The notes below the pieces were generated by a model. That model had not been told where the DNA came from and made no database searches. It saw only the letters and a list, made by a program, of their open reading frames with translations. The translations under genes were made by a program, and so were the position numbers. A DNA stretch of 22,550 nucleotides from Acd1 sp049973945 (lineage in GTDB: Archaea; Thermoproteota; Thermoprotei_A; Sulfolobales; Sulfolobaceae), in NCBI GenBank assembly GCA_049973945.1, contig JBMFJH010000022.1, positions 1 to 22,550 of the forward strand, read 5' to 3'. Shown piece by piece: positions 16,085-22,550 of this stretch. Numbering within the stretch: the first letter of the stretch is position 1; each line of letters begins with the position of its first letter.

Positions 16085-16101
16085 CCTTTAACTAAAAAGG
16101 G
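16085..16101 (-). promoter_or_regulatory. TATA region of the BFN/DUF151 gene
   Basis: On the minus strand this reads CCCTTTTTAGTTAAAGG. Its centre is about 29 bp before ATG 16065, so transcription would begin within about three bases of the ATG. Confidence 0.4.
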
Positions 16102-16108
16102 TAAGCAA

Positions 16109-16118
16109 ATCTTTTAAG
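16109..16118 (+). promoter_or_regulatory. TATA box of rps7
   Basis: The sequence atcttttaag is centred about 29 bp before ATG 16143 and predicts a leaderless rps7 mRNA. It is distinct from the divergent BFN box 20 bp away. No Shine-Dalgarno precedes the ATG, which agrees with a leaderless start. Confidence 0.45.
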
Positions 16119-16142
16119 TGAGGGACTGACGTTCTTCAGGTA

Positions 16143-16727
16143 ATGAACCAACTCGACATAGGTACGATTGACGTGAAGCTCTTCGGGAAGTGGGACACGA
16201 GAGTCGAGGTGAGAGATCCGAGTCTGAAGAAGTACATAAACCTGACGCCGGTCTACTTACCTCACACCGGAGGCAGGCATGAACACAGGAAGTTCGGAAA
16301 GGCTAAGGTTCCGATTGTAGAAAGGCTGATAAATAACATCATGAGGCCTGGTAAGAACAAGGGCAAGAAAATGTTAGCGTATAACATCGTTAAGTTAGCC
16401 TTTGAGATTATTCATCGGAGAACAGGACAAAACCCTGTACAAGTGTTAGTTAGAGCCATTGAAAACGCCGCTCCCAGAGAGGAAGTCACGAGAATCATGT
16501 ACGGCGGTATCGTTTACTACGTAGCCGTCGACGTTTCTCCGCAGAGGAGAGTAGACTTGGCTTTAAGGCACATAGCGATGGGAGCGAAAGAGGCGTCGTT
16601 CAACAACCCGAAACCCATCGAGGAGGCTCTAGCGGACGAGATAATTGCGGCAGCGAATAACGACCCTAAGAGCTTCGCCATTAGAAGGAAAGAGGAGATC
16701 GAGAGGATAGCCCTAAGCTCCAGGTGA
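16143..16727 (+). CDS. rps7: Ribosomal protein S7 (uS7)
   Basis: This primary 16S rRNA-binding protein of the small-subunit head contacts E-site tRNA. The 194 residues include the archaeal N-terminal extension, then KVPIVERLINNIMRPGKNKG, LVRAIENAAPREEV, and the VSPQRRVDLALRHIA motif of the S7 fold. ATG at 16143 lies about 29 bp after a TATA-like box with no Shine-Dalgarno, so it is probably a leaderless first gene. tuf follows after 57 bases with its own AT-rich box, so the old str cluster (S12-S7-EF) is here divided into separate transcripts. Confidence 0.97.
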   Translation: MNQLDIGTIDVKLFGKWDTRVEVRDPSLKKYINLTPVYLPHTGGRHEHRKFGKAKVPIVERLINNIMRPGKNKGKKMLAYNIVKLAFEIIHRRTGQNPVQVLVRAIENAAPREEVTRIMYGGIVYYVAVDVSPQRRVDLALRHIAMGAKEASFNNPKPIEEALADEIIAAANNDPKSFAIRRKEEIERIALSSR

Positions 16728-16739
16728 TCAGTCCTTTAA

Positions 16740-16751
16740 CTTTTTTAATAT
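16740..16751 (+). promoter_or_regulatory. Promoter of tuf, overlapping a T-run after rps7
   Basis: The sequence cttttttaatat could act as the rps7 U-tract terminator and also as the tuf TATA box. Its centre is about 39 bp before the tuf ATG, predicting a leader of about 13 nt. Confidence 0.4.
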
Positions 16752-16784
16752 GGGGATACTTTGTCACGTAGGTCGTGATAGGGT

Positions 16785-18092
16785 ATGTCGCAGAAGCCCC
16801 ACCTTAACCTAATAGTAATCGGTCACGTAGACCACGGAAAGAGCACTCTAGTAGGAAGGCTACTGATGGACAGAGGTTTCATCGACGAGAAGACGATAAA
16901 GGAGGCCGAAGAGGCTGCCAAGAAGCTCGGCAAGGAGTCGGAGAAATACGCGTTCCTGCTGGACAGGCTCAAGGAGGAGAGGGAGAGAGGCGTAACGATC
17001 AACTTGACCTTCATGAAGTTCGAGACTAGGAAGTACTTCTTCACTATCATCGACGCGCCTGGCCACAGGGACTTCGTTAAGAACATGATTACTGGCGCTA
17101 GCCAGGCAGACGCCGCGATACTCGCCGTCTCTGCAAAGAAGGGTGAGTTCGAGGCTGGAATGAGCCAGGAGGGTCAGACCAGGGAGCACATCATTCTAGC
17201 TAAGACCATGGGAATCGATCAGATTATAGTCGCTGTTACTAAGATGGATCTCACCGAGCCCCCATACGACGAGAAGAGGTACAAGGAGATCGTGGACACG
17301 GTTAGCAAGTTCATGAAGAGCTTCGGTTTCAAGATGGATAAGGTCAAGTTCGTTCCCGTTGTGTCGCCTACTGGCGAGAACATTACGAAGAAGTCCGAGA
17401 ACATGAAGTGGTACAACGGTCCCACTCTCGAAGAGTTGTTGGACGCGTTAGAGTTGCCTCCTAAGCCCGTAGACAAGCCTCTCAGGATACCGATCCAGGA
17501 AGTTTACTCGATATCTGGTGTAGGTGTCGTTCCCGTAGGTAGAGTGGAGACAGGAGTACTGAAGGTTGGTGACAAGGTCGTATTCATGCCTGTTGGCAAA
17601 GTCGGCGAAGTCAGGTCGATCGAGACCCACCACACCAAGATGGACAAGGCTGAGCCAGGCGACAACATTGGTTTCAACGTGAGGGGCGTAGAAAAGAAGG
17701 ACCTAAAGAGGGGTGACGTCGCTGGAAGCCTCAACGCTCCTCCGACTGTGGCAGAGGAGTTCACGGCAAGAGTGATAGTAATCTGGCACCCGACTGCTAT
17801 ATCGGTAGGGTACACGCCTGTAGTGCACGTACACACTGCTAGCGTGGCGTGCAGAGTTTCCGAAATCGTGGCTAGGCTTGACCCTAAGACCGGCCAGGAG
17901 GCTGAGAAGAACCCCCAGTTCATTAAGATGGGTGACGCTGCGATAGTGAAGTTCAAGCCGATTAAGGACCTAGTGGTGGAGAAGTTCAACGAATTCCCCG
18001 CTCTCGGAAGATTCGCTATGAGGGACATGGGTAAGACTGTAGGCGTTGGCATAGTAATCGACGTCAAGCCAAAGAAAGTGGAAATTAAGTGA
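16785..18092 (+). CDS. tuf: Elongation factor 1-alpha (aEF1A)
   Basis: This GTPase carries aminoacyl-tRNA to the ribosomal A site. The 435 residues begin MSQKPHLNLIVIGHVDHGKS, with G1 at 13-20. Switch I (RGVTINL), G3 DAPGHRDF (from residue 90), and the domain II/III regions ending in MRDMGKTVGVGIVIDVKP are typical of Sulfolobales EF-1alpha. The G4 box reads TKMD (152-155) instead of the usual NKMD. Start ATG at 16785 gives the family N-terminus exactly. Third positions are rich in G and C, as expected for a very highly expressed gene. rps10 follows after 70 bases. Confidence 0.98.
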   Translation: MSQKPHLNLIVIGHVDHGKSTLVGRLLMDRGFIDEKTIKEAEEAAKKLGKESEKYAFLLDRLKEERERGVTINLTFMKFETRKYFFTIIDAPGHRDFVKNMITGASQADAAILAVSAKKGEFEAGMSQEGQTREHIILAKTMGIDQIIVAVTKMDLTEPPYDEKRYKEIVDTVSKFMKSFGFKMDKVKFVPVVSPTGENITKKSENMKWYNGPTLEELLDALELPPKPVDKPLRIPIQEVYSISGVGVVPVGRVETGVLKVGDKVVFMPVGKVGEVRSIETHHTKMDKAEPGDNIGFNVRGVEKKDLKRGDVAGSLNAPPTVAEEFTARVIVIWHPTAISVGYTPVVHVHTASVACRVSEIVARLDPKTGQEAEKNPQFIKMGDAAIVKFKPIKDLVVEKFNEFPALGRFAMRDMGKTVGVGIVIDVKPKKVEIK

Positions 18093-18102
18093 TCCTAACT
18101 TG

Positions 18103-18107
18103 TTTTT
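18103..18107 (+). terminator. Possible U-tract after tuf
   Basis: A TTTTT run ten bases after the tuf stop could end or attenuate tuf transcripts before rps10. No hairpin is evident. Confidence 0.2.
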
Positions 18108-18162
18108 CCCATCTGATAAACGATCAACATTATTACGCTTCTCTCACTGGTGGTGATGTAAC

Positions 18163-18471
18163 GTGCCTACTCGTGCAAGAATAAGGCTCTGGAGCACGAA
18201 TGTGGAGGACTTAACATACGTTGTGAATCAGATCAGGGAGATCGCTCAAAAGACCGGCGTTCAAATAAGAGGGCCCGTTCCATTGCCAACTTCAAGGCTT
18301 GAGGTACCAGTTATGAGACTGCCCCATGGAGAAGGGAAGAAGAAGTGGGAACATTGGGAAAAGAGAATTCACAAGAGATTAATCGATATAGCTGCCGACG
18401 AAAGGGTAATGAGACAGCTAATGAGGGTAAGAGTTCCCGACGATGTATACGTTGAGATAGAGCTTGTCTAA
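18163..18471 (+). CDS. rps10: Ribosomal protein S10 (uS10)
   Basis: This small-subunit head protein has 102 residues. The pattern ARIRLWSTNVEDL, the loop VPLPTSRLEVPV, and EHWEKRIHKRLIDI are conserved in archaeal S10. The start is GTG at 18163, preceded by GGTGGTGA (18149-18156) with a gap of six bases; an ATG inside that region is followed at once by TAA. The gene follows tuf, as in other archaea. AT-rich elements such as ctgataaacg (18113-18122) could provide an extra promoter, but co-transcription with tuf is equally likely. Confidence 0.96.
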   Translation: MPTRARIRLWSTNVEDLTYVVNQIREIAQKTGVQIRGPVPLPTSRLEVPVMRLPHGEGKKKWEHWEKRIHKRLIDIAADERVMRQLMRVRVPDDVYVEIELV

Positions 18472-18507
18472 GTGGTTTTGTCCGAGTACCTCCTCATTAG
18501 GAAACAA

Positions 18508-18519
18508 ACTCTTAAATTG
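18508..18519 (+). promoter_or_regulatory. Promoter of tRNA-Ser
   Basis: The box actcttaaattg is preceded by a purine-rich gaaacaaa that resembles a BRE. Its centre is about 28 bp before the first base of the tRNA. Confidence 0.55.
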
Positions 18520-18541
18520 ACGCATCCTTTCATTATTTCTT

Positions 18542-18626
18542 GCCGGGGTGCCCGAGCGGACTAAGGGGCTGGCCTGGAGAGCCAGTGGGGTTAACCCCCG
18601 CGCGGGTTCAAATCCCGCCCCCGGCG
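18542..18626 (+). tRNA. tRNA-Ser (anticodon GGA)
   Basis: An 85-base class II tRNA. The acceptor arms GCCGGGG (18542-18548) and CCCCGGC (18619-18625) pair perfectly. The anticodon arm is CTGGC-CTGGAGA-GCCAG with anticodon GGA, reading UCC and UCU. The long variable arm is GGGG-TTAA-CCCC, as required for serine. The T arm is GCGGG-TTCAAAT-CCCGC. The discriminator is G, as expected for serine, and CCA is not encoded. No intron is present. A TATA-like box stands at the right distance upstream. Confidence 0.97.
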
Positions 18627-18647
18627 TTCTTAGGGAAGTTTTCCCGT

Positions 18648-19544
18648 TTATCTACGCCTTATGAGCCTGGAGTAAATATTGAAAAGGACTCCATAAGGTA
18701 GCGATCCTGCAAGGGCTAAGCCTGGAATAAGGTTGTAGAAGAACCTCTTTACTCCTCTATAGTAATAAATCCCGAAACCCACAAGCGGTAAATACATCAA
18801 AGCGAGTGGCCTTTCGAGAAGGGTTAGTAAAGCGATAGCGTAGTAACTCCCGTAATAAGCGTACCCTGTTAAGAAGGTAAGGTTAACGAGGCCATCGAAG
18901 ACTAACATCATGTCGTATTTGCTCCTCCATAAGTTCCTTCTTGCCTCCTTAAGCGAGGACTTAAGGTCATTCCTGGCGTGAACTTTGTTAAGGTGAAGGC
19001 ACCTGCCCTCGCTTGGTTCTACTCTGTACTTCTTCCTTTTGAGATAGGAGTATAGCCAGATGTCCTCGTCTCTCGCGTACCTTTCATCGAACATACCGAT
19101 CTGCCTTAGGACGGTCAAGTTAAGCCCTGCGCACCCGAGGTTCGGGTTTTCCTCTCCTACGGCTAAAGGTTTAGTAGTCTCCGCCTCGTCGTAGGCGTAG
19201 TGCATCCACGTGAATGCGACCCCCTCCTCTAATTTTCTTATTAACTTCACTGACCAGTCAAAGGGAATTACTACGTCGCTGTCCAGCATAATAACGTAGT
19301 CCTCGCTCGCGTACTTAGCCATCTCGTTTCGCAACCGCGCCATATTTACTTCCTTCATCCGCCTTGCTATAACGTGAGAGACCTTGGGAGAGCTGAAACC
19401 CTCGATTAGCCTGGTTAAGTCCTCCCTTTCACTATTATTATAAATAACGACTCTGCTAACGGGCTGAGAGAGCGCGGACTCAATACTCCTCTTGACCCAG
19501 TCGGGCTTATCGGAAGGACCTACAGGGATGAGTATTTCAGCCAA
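18648..19544 (-). CDS. Family 2 glycosyltransferase with C-terminal membrane segments
   Basis: This 298-residue GT-A enzyme probably transfers a sugar from a nucleotide sugar at the inner membrane face; donor and acceptor are unknown. The N-terminus is a Rossmann-like strand (AEILIPVG), the metal-binding motif is LDSDVV with DSD at 88-90, and a likely catalytic acidic pair ED lies at 160-161 within RDEDIWLYSYL. From about residue 220 the chain is hydrophobic, with two or three predicted membrane segments (about 231-262 and 271-291) and a basic tail. The start is TTG at 19544, with GAGG-type sequence just before it. It lies alone between two tRNA genes on the opposite strand. Possible roles are S-layer or archaellin N-glycosylation or lipid glycosylation; the sequence does not decide between them. 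Confidence 0.85.
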   Translation of the reverse strand: MAEILIPVGPSDKPDWVKRSIESALSQPVSRVVIYNNSEREDLTRLIEGFSSPKVSHVIARRMKEVNMARLRNEMAKYASEDYVIMLDSDVVIPFDWSVKLIRKLEEGVAFTWMHYAYDEAETTKPLAVGEENPNLGCAGLNLTVLRQIGMFDERYARDEDIWLYSYLKRKKYRVEPSEGRCLHLNKVHARNDLKSSLKEARRNLWRSKYDMMLVFDGLVNLTFLTGYAYYGSYYAIALLTLLERPLALMYLPLVGFGIYYYRGVKRFFYNLIPGLALAGSLPYGVLFNIYSRLIRRR

Positions 19545-19585
19545 CTTCCTCGACCTCGAGTAGATCGTCAGTTTTACCTCAGGAT

Positions 19586-19597
19586 AATTTTTAATAG
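19586..19597. promoter_or_regulatory. AT-rich box between tRNA-Asp (+) and the glycosyltransferase gene (-)
   Basis: The sequence aatttttaatag lies 27 bp before the tRNA-Asp 5' end, an ideal TATA distance. On the other strand it lies about 48 bp before the TTG start, which would leave a leader of about 22 nt containing a GAGG element. One box may serve both genes. Confidence 0.45.
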
Positions 19598-19618
19598 CGT
19601 TACCTGAAAAGGAATTTT

Positions 19619-19693
<75 letters not shown>

Positions 19694-19837
19694 CTAATGA
19701 ATTAAAGCGTCGTAAATTAGTCCGCGTCTTGACAACATTTCAATTTATTTGTACGACTCACTTCGTTAATTTAATCTCAAAATCAATATACTTTTCGTAA
19801 TTGAACATGACTATTAAGTAAAAATGAATATGGTTAT

Positions 19838-19848
19838 GTTTATTATTG
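19838..19848 (+). promoter_or_regulatory. Probable promoter of the sdh operon
   Basis: The gap 19694-19878 is the longest non-coding stretch in the window and is AT-rich with no RNA gene that I can support. Within it gtttattattg lies about 36 bp before the TTG start of sdhA and predicts a leader of about 10 nt. Other AT-rich boxes nearby, such as actattaagt at 19810-19819, make the exact site uncertain. Confidence 0.35.
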
Positions 19849-19878
19849 TGAATTCTTATTTCTCGCGGCGACCCGACT

Positions 19879-21582
19879 TTGGACAAGGCGTCTTACGACG
19901 CAGTAGTGGTAGGGGCAGGATTAGCTGGGCTCATGAGCGCGTATTACATTGCCAAGGAGGGTTTCAAGGTAGCGGTCATATCGAAGGTCTTTCCGACGAG
20001 GTCACATTCAGCCGCTGCGGAAGGAGGAATCGCGGCCTACATAGAGGGGAACTCAGACCCCAACGATTCTCCGGATTACATGGCTTACGACACAATTAAG
20101 GGAGGGGACTATTTGGTGGATCAGGACGCCGCAGAGCTGTTGGCCTACAAGTCGGGCGAGATAGTCGATTTGCTCGAGAGGTGGGGAGCGCTTTTCAACA
20201 GGCAACCCGATGGTAGGATCGCTGTCAGGTACTTCGGCGGGCAAACCTATCCCAGAACTAGGTTCGTGGGAGACAAGACAGGGATGGCCCTGCTTCATAC
20301 CGTATACGAAATGGCCTCTGGAACCGATAACGTTGACTTTTACTACGAATGGTTCGCTTGGGATCTCGTAGTAGACGAGGAACGCAGGGCGAGAGGAGTA
20401 GTAGCTTTCGACATGAGGAACATGTCGCCTACGTTCTTCACCGCTAAAGCAGTAGTGATTGCCTCCGGTGGCATGGGGATGTTGTACAAACACACTACTA
20501 ACAGTTACATAAACACTGGCGACGGTTACGCGATGGCCCTCAGGGCAGGAGCGGCAGTGAAAGATCCGGAGTTCATACAATTCCACCCGACCGCCCTCTA
20601 TCCCTCGGACATACTCATCAGCGAAGCGGCCAGAGGGGAAGGAGGGATTTTGAAGAACAACAAAGGGGAGAGGTTCATGGCAAGGTACGCACCAAAGAAG
20701 CTTGACCTCGCTCCGAGGGACATAGTCTCCAGGGCGATCATGATAGAAATAAGGGAAGGGAGGGGGTTCCCGGGCGGATACGTGGGTCTCGACCTAACAC
20801 ACTTAGGCGAGGAATACATAAAGGAAAGGCTCGCGTTGGCCTACGAGGCGGCTATGAACTTTGCAGGGGTCGACGCGACCAAGGAGATGATCCCGGTGAG
20901 GCCCGCACAGCACTACTTCATGGGAGGGATCGACGTCGATATAACTGGGAGGAACCCGGACATAAAGGGGCTTTACGCGGCTGGAGAAGCGGCATGCGTC
21001 TCCGTTCATGGGGCGAACAGGCTGGGCTCCAACTCGCTGTTGGAGACTTTGGTCTTCGGGAGGGAGACAGGGATCGCCGTGACAGAATACCTTAAAGGGG
21101 CCACGGAGCCGTCCTCCGACGTGAGCAAGGAGGCTGAAAGGGCGATAGACGAAGCGTATGGCGTAGTCAAGAGCGAGAGCGGGAGGCATTTCGGCGAACT
21201 TCTCGAAGACTTGAGGTCGACGATGTGGGACTACGTGGGTATTTTCAGGAACGACTCGGGGTTGAGGAGCGCGCTCTCCAGGATAAACAAACTGAGGCAA
21301 GAAATGAAGAGCATGTACGTGACCGATAAGTCCAACGTATACAACACGGAGTTCTTCAACGCCCTCGAGCTAAGGAACATGATGGACTTGGCCTTGGTCA
21401 TAGCTCACGCTGCGCTGAATAGAACGGAAAGCAGGGGTGCCCACTACAGGGACGATTACCCGGAGAGGAACGACAAAGAATGGATGAAACACACCCTTAC
21501 GTACTTGAAAGGCAACACGGTAGAGATCGCATACAAGCCCGTTAAAGTCACGAAGTGGAAGCCTGAGGCCAGGGTTTACTGA
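19879..21582 (+). CDS. sdhA: Succinate dehydrogenase flavoprotein subunit
   Basis: SdhA oxidises succinate to fumarate through covalent FAD and passes electrons to SdhB and the quinone pool. In the 567 residues, the FAD loop is VVGAGLAGLMSA (10-21). The segment RSHSAAAEGG contains H43, the expected covalent FAD attachment site. HYFMGG (from H345) and HGANRLGSNSLLE (from H377) are active-site and FAD-domain motifs. The start is TTG at 19879. The in-frame TGA ten codons upstream leaves only TTG (or ATT) as a start, and the result begins like known Sulfolobales SdhA. Its TGA stop forms part of TGAGGTGG, the ribosome site of sdhB. Confidence 0.97.
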   Translation: MDKASYDAVVVGAGLAGLMSAYYIAKEGFKVAVISKVFPTRSHSAAAEGGIAAYIEGNSDPNDSPDYMAYDTIKGGDYLVDQDAAELLAYKSGEIVDLLERWGALFNRQPDGRIAVRYFGGQTYPRTRFVGDKTGMALLHTVYEMASGTDNVDFYYEWFAWDLVVDEERRARGVVAFDMRNMSPTFFTAKAVVIASGGMGMLYKHTTNSYINTGDGYAMALRAGAAVKDPEFIQFHPTALYPSDILISEAARGEGGILKNNKGERFMARYAPKKLDLAPRDIVSRAIMIEIREGRGFPGGYVGLDLTHLGEEYIKERLALAYEAAMNFAGVDATKEMIPVRPAQHYFMGGIDVDITGRNPDIKGLYAAGEAACVSVHGANRLGSNSLLETLVFGRETGIAVTEYLKGATEPSSDVSKEAERAIDEAYGVVKSESGRHFGELLEDLRSTMWDYVGIFRNDSGLRSALSRINKLRQEMKSMYVTDKSNVYNTEFFNALELRNMMDLALVIAHAALNRTESRGAHYRDDYPERNDKEWMKHTLTYLKGNTVEIAYKPVKVTKWKPEARVY

Positions 21583-21592
21583 GGTGGTGCGC

Positions 21593-22550
21593 ATGACTTC
21601 CGCATCTTCTCAAGACCCGTCCCTATTGGACAACCAGGAAGTCGAGGTAGTGTTCAAGGTCAAGAGGTACTCTAAGGAAAAAGGCACTTACTGGCAGGAA
21701 TACAAACTGAAGGTCGACAGGTTCACTCAGGTAACGGAGGCCCTGAGAAGGATTAAGGTAAGCCAGGATCCGACCTTGGCTTACAGGGCCTCTTGCCACA
21801 TGGCTGTATGCGGCAGTTGTGGGATGAAGATAAACGGGGAACCCAGACTGGCCTGCAAGACCTTAGTTCTGGACGTCGTGAAGAAGTTCGGGAGCAACGT
21901 AGTCACCCTGGAGCCGATGGACAAGTACCCGGTTCTCAAGGATCTGATCGTGGATATGGGCGACTTCTACGAAAGGATGGAGAGGGTTAAGCCCAGGCTC
22001 TACCCAGCAAAGGAAGTCTTAGAATACAAGGCGGAGCACAGGCTGAAGCCCGAGGATCAGAGGGTTCTCTGGAAGTTCGCCCAATGTATATGGTGCGGTC
22101 TCTGCGTCTCTGCGTGTCCAATGGTCGCAGAAGACCCCCAGTTCTTGGGCCCTGCCGCCCACGCGAAGGGCTTCAGGTTCCTGGCCGATCCGAGGGATAC
22201 CTTAACTGAGGAAAGAATAAAGACACTCGCCGACAGTGCGTGGAGATGCACGTATTGTTACCAATGCTTCCACGTATGCCCGAGGGACATCGAGCCCGTC
22301 ACTGCAATAAAGAAGACGAGATCACTGCTCAAGTCGATTAAGCCGCTCGGCCCCGCTCAGGAGGTCGGCCAAAGGCACTCCCAGGCCGTTTACGACTCGA
22401 TATACAACTATGGAAAGATAAACGAGGGTCTAGTCTACGTTAAGACCTCTGGCCTCATCAGGTCTTTAGTCGACATGATTTATGTCTACAAATCTGGAAA
22501 GATAAAATATGCCCTAGAGAAAACTGAACCTGTAAAAGAAATCGATCAGG
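21593..22550 (+). CDS. sdhB: Succinate dehydrogenase iron-sulfur subunit, partial (3' end missing)
   Basis: This subunit carries electrons from SdhA-FAD to quinone. The frame is open to the right end (319 codons) and is probably near completion. The [2Fe-2S] ligands are C68, C73, C76 and C88. The second cluster is C165, C168, C171 and C175 followed by Pro. The third motif is C219, C222, C225 and C229 followed by Pro. In classical SdhB this last motif lacks the second cysteine and holds [3Fe-4S]; the extra C222 predicts a second [4Fe-4S], a known feature of the unusual Sulfolobales enzyme. ATG at 21593 follows GAGGTG by six bases. Further subunits (SdhC/D or E/F type) should lie beyond the edge. 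Confidence 0.96.
   Translation, partial: MTSASSQDPSLLDNQEVEVVFKVKRYSKEKGTYWQEYKLKVDRFTQVTEALRRIKVSQDPTLAYRASCHMAVCGSCGMKINGEPRLACKTLVLDVVKKFGSNVVTLEPMDKYPVLKDLIVDMGDFYERMERVKPRLYPAKEVLEYKAEHRLKPEDQRVLWKFAQCIWCGLCVSACPMVAEDPQFLGPAAHAKGFRFLADPRDTLTEERIKTLADSAWRCTYCYQCFHVCPRDIEPVTAIKKTRSLLKSIKPLGPAQEVGQRHSQAVYDSIYNYGKINEGLVYVKTSGLIRSLVDMIYVYKSGKIKYALEKTEPVKEIDQ

Noticed and set aside
17504..18067. Long open frame antisense to tuf
   Set aside because: It is a shadow of the strongly biased codon use of EF-1alpha; no start signal and no recognisable protein pattern.
19824..20099. Small open frame upstream of and overlapping sdhA
   Set aside because: It continues out of frame through the conserved FAD loop of sdhA and reads as an Arg/Gly-rich shadow; no ribosome site.

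Overview
The window comes from a thermoacidophilic crenarchaeon of the order Sulfolobales. The basis is the unsplit rpoB with split rpoA1/rpoA2, the order rpoH-rpoB-rpoA1-rpoA2-rpl30e-nusA-rps12, EF-1alpha and aIF5B in place of bacterial factors, intronless tRNAs with no encoded CCA, and a succinate dehydrogenase iron-sulfur subunit of the Sulfolobales type. Roughly balanced GC, heavy AGG/AGA arginine use and many TTG starts suggest a Metallosphaera-like genome rather than the AT-rich Saccharolobus; the genus is inference.

Layout. Bases 1-2482 lie on the minus strand: an unrecognised partial gene, a GfcR-type HTH-phosphoribosyltransferase regulator, and gatB. Bases 2628-3595 hold ribosomal proteins S28e (minus) and L24e (plus), diverging from one AT-rich box, then ndk. 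aIF5B (minus) converges on ndk with a 28-bp overlap and diverges from a malic enzyme gene. Bases 6813-15532 are the RNA polymerase/ribosomal operon. A BFN/DUF151 gene on the opposite strand separates rps12 from rps7. Then come tuf (EF-1alpha), rps10, tRNA-Ser(GGA), a membrane-anchored family 2 glycosyltransferase (minus), tRNA-Asp(GTC), and sdhA-sdhB, with sdhB running off the right end.

How the genes work together. The core encodes transcription (Rpo5/H, B, A', A'', NusA-like), translation (S28e, L24e, L30e, S12, S7, S10, EF-1alpha, aIF5B, GatB, two tRNAs) and nucleotide supply (NDK). The metabolic genes feed central carbon metabolism and the quinone pool (malic enzyme, SdhAB). In the operon the TGA stop of one gene is repeatedly part of the GAGGTGA-type ribosome-binding site of the next. 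Genes at the head of a transcript instead have a TATA-like box about 28-40 bp before the start and so a very short leader.

I did not find a new defence, mobile or biosynthetic system. The window is mostly conserved housekeeping DNA. The observations most worth a second look are a probable CTG start codon in nusA, a perfect 18-bp in-frame tandem duplication at the S28e N-terminus, the convergent ndk/infB overlap, the stop-in-SD coupling pattern, a TKMD variant of the EF-1alpha G4 motif, the BFN gene placed antisense inside the str cluster, and the unrecognised partner overlapping gfcR. No gap between genes exceeds 300 bases; the longest, 19694-19878, is AT-rich and holds only the probable sdh promoter.
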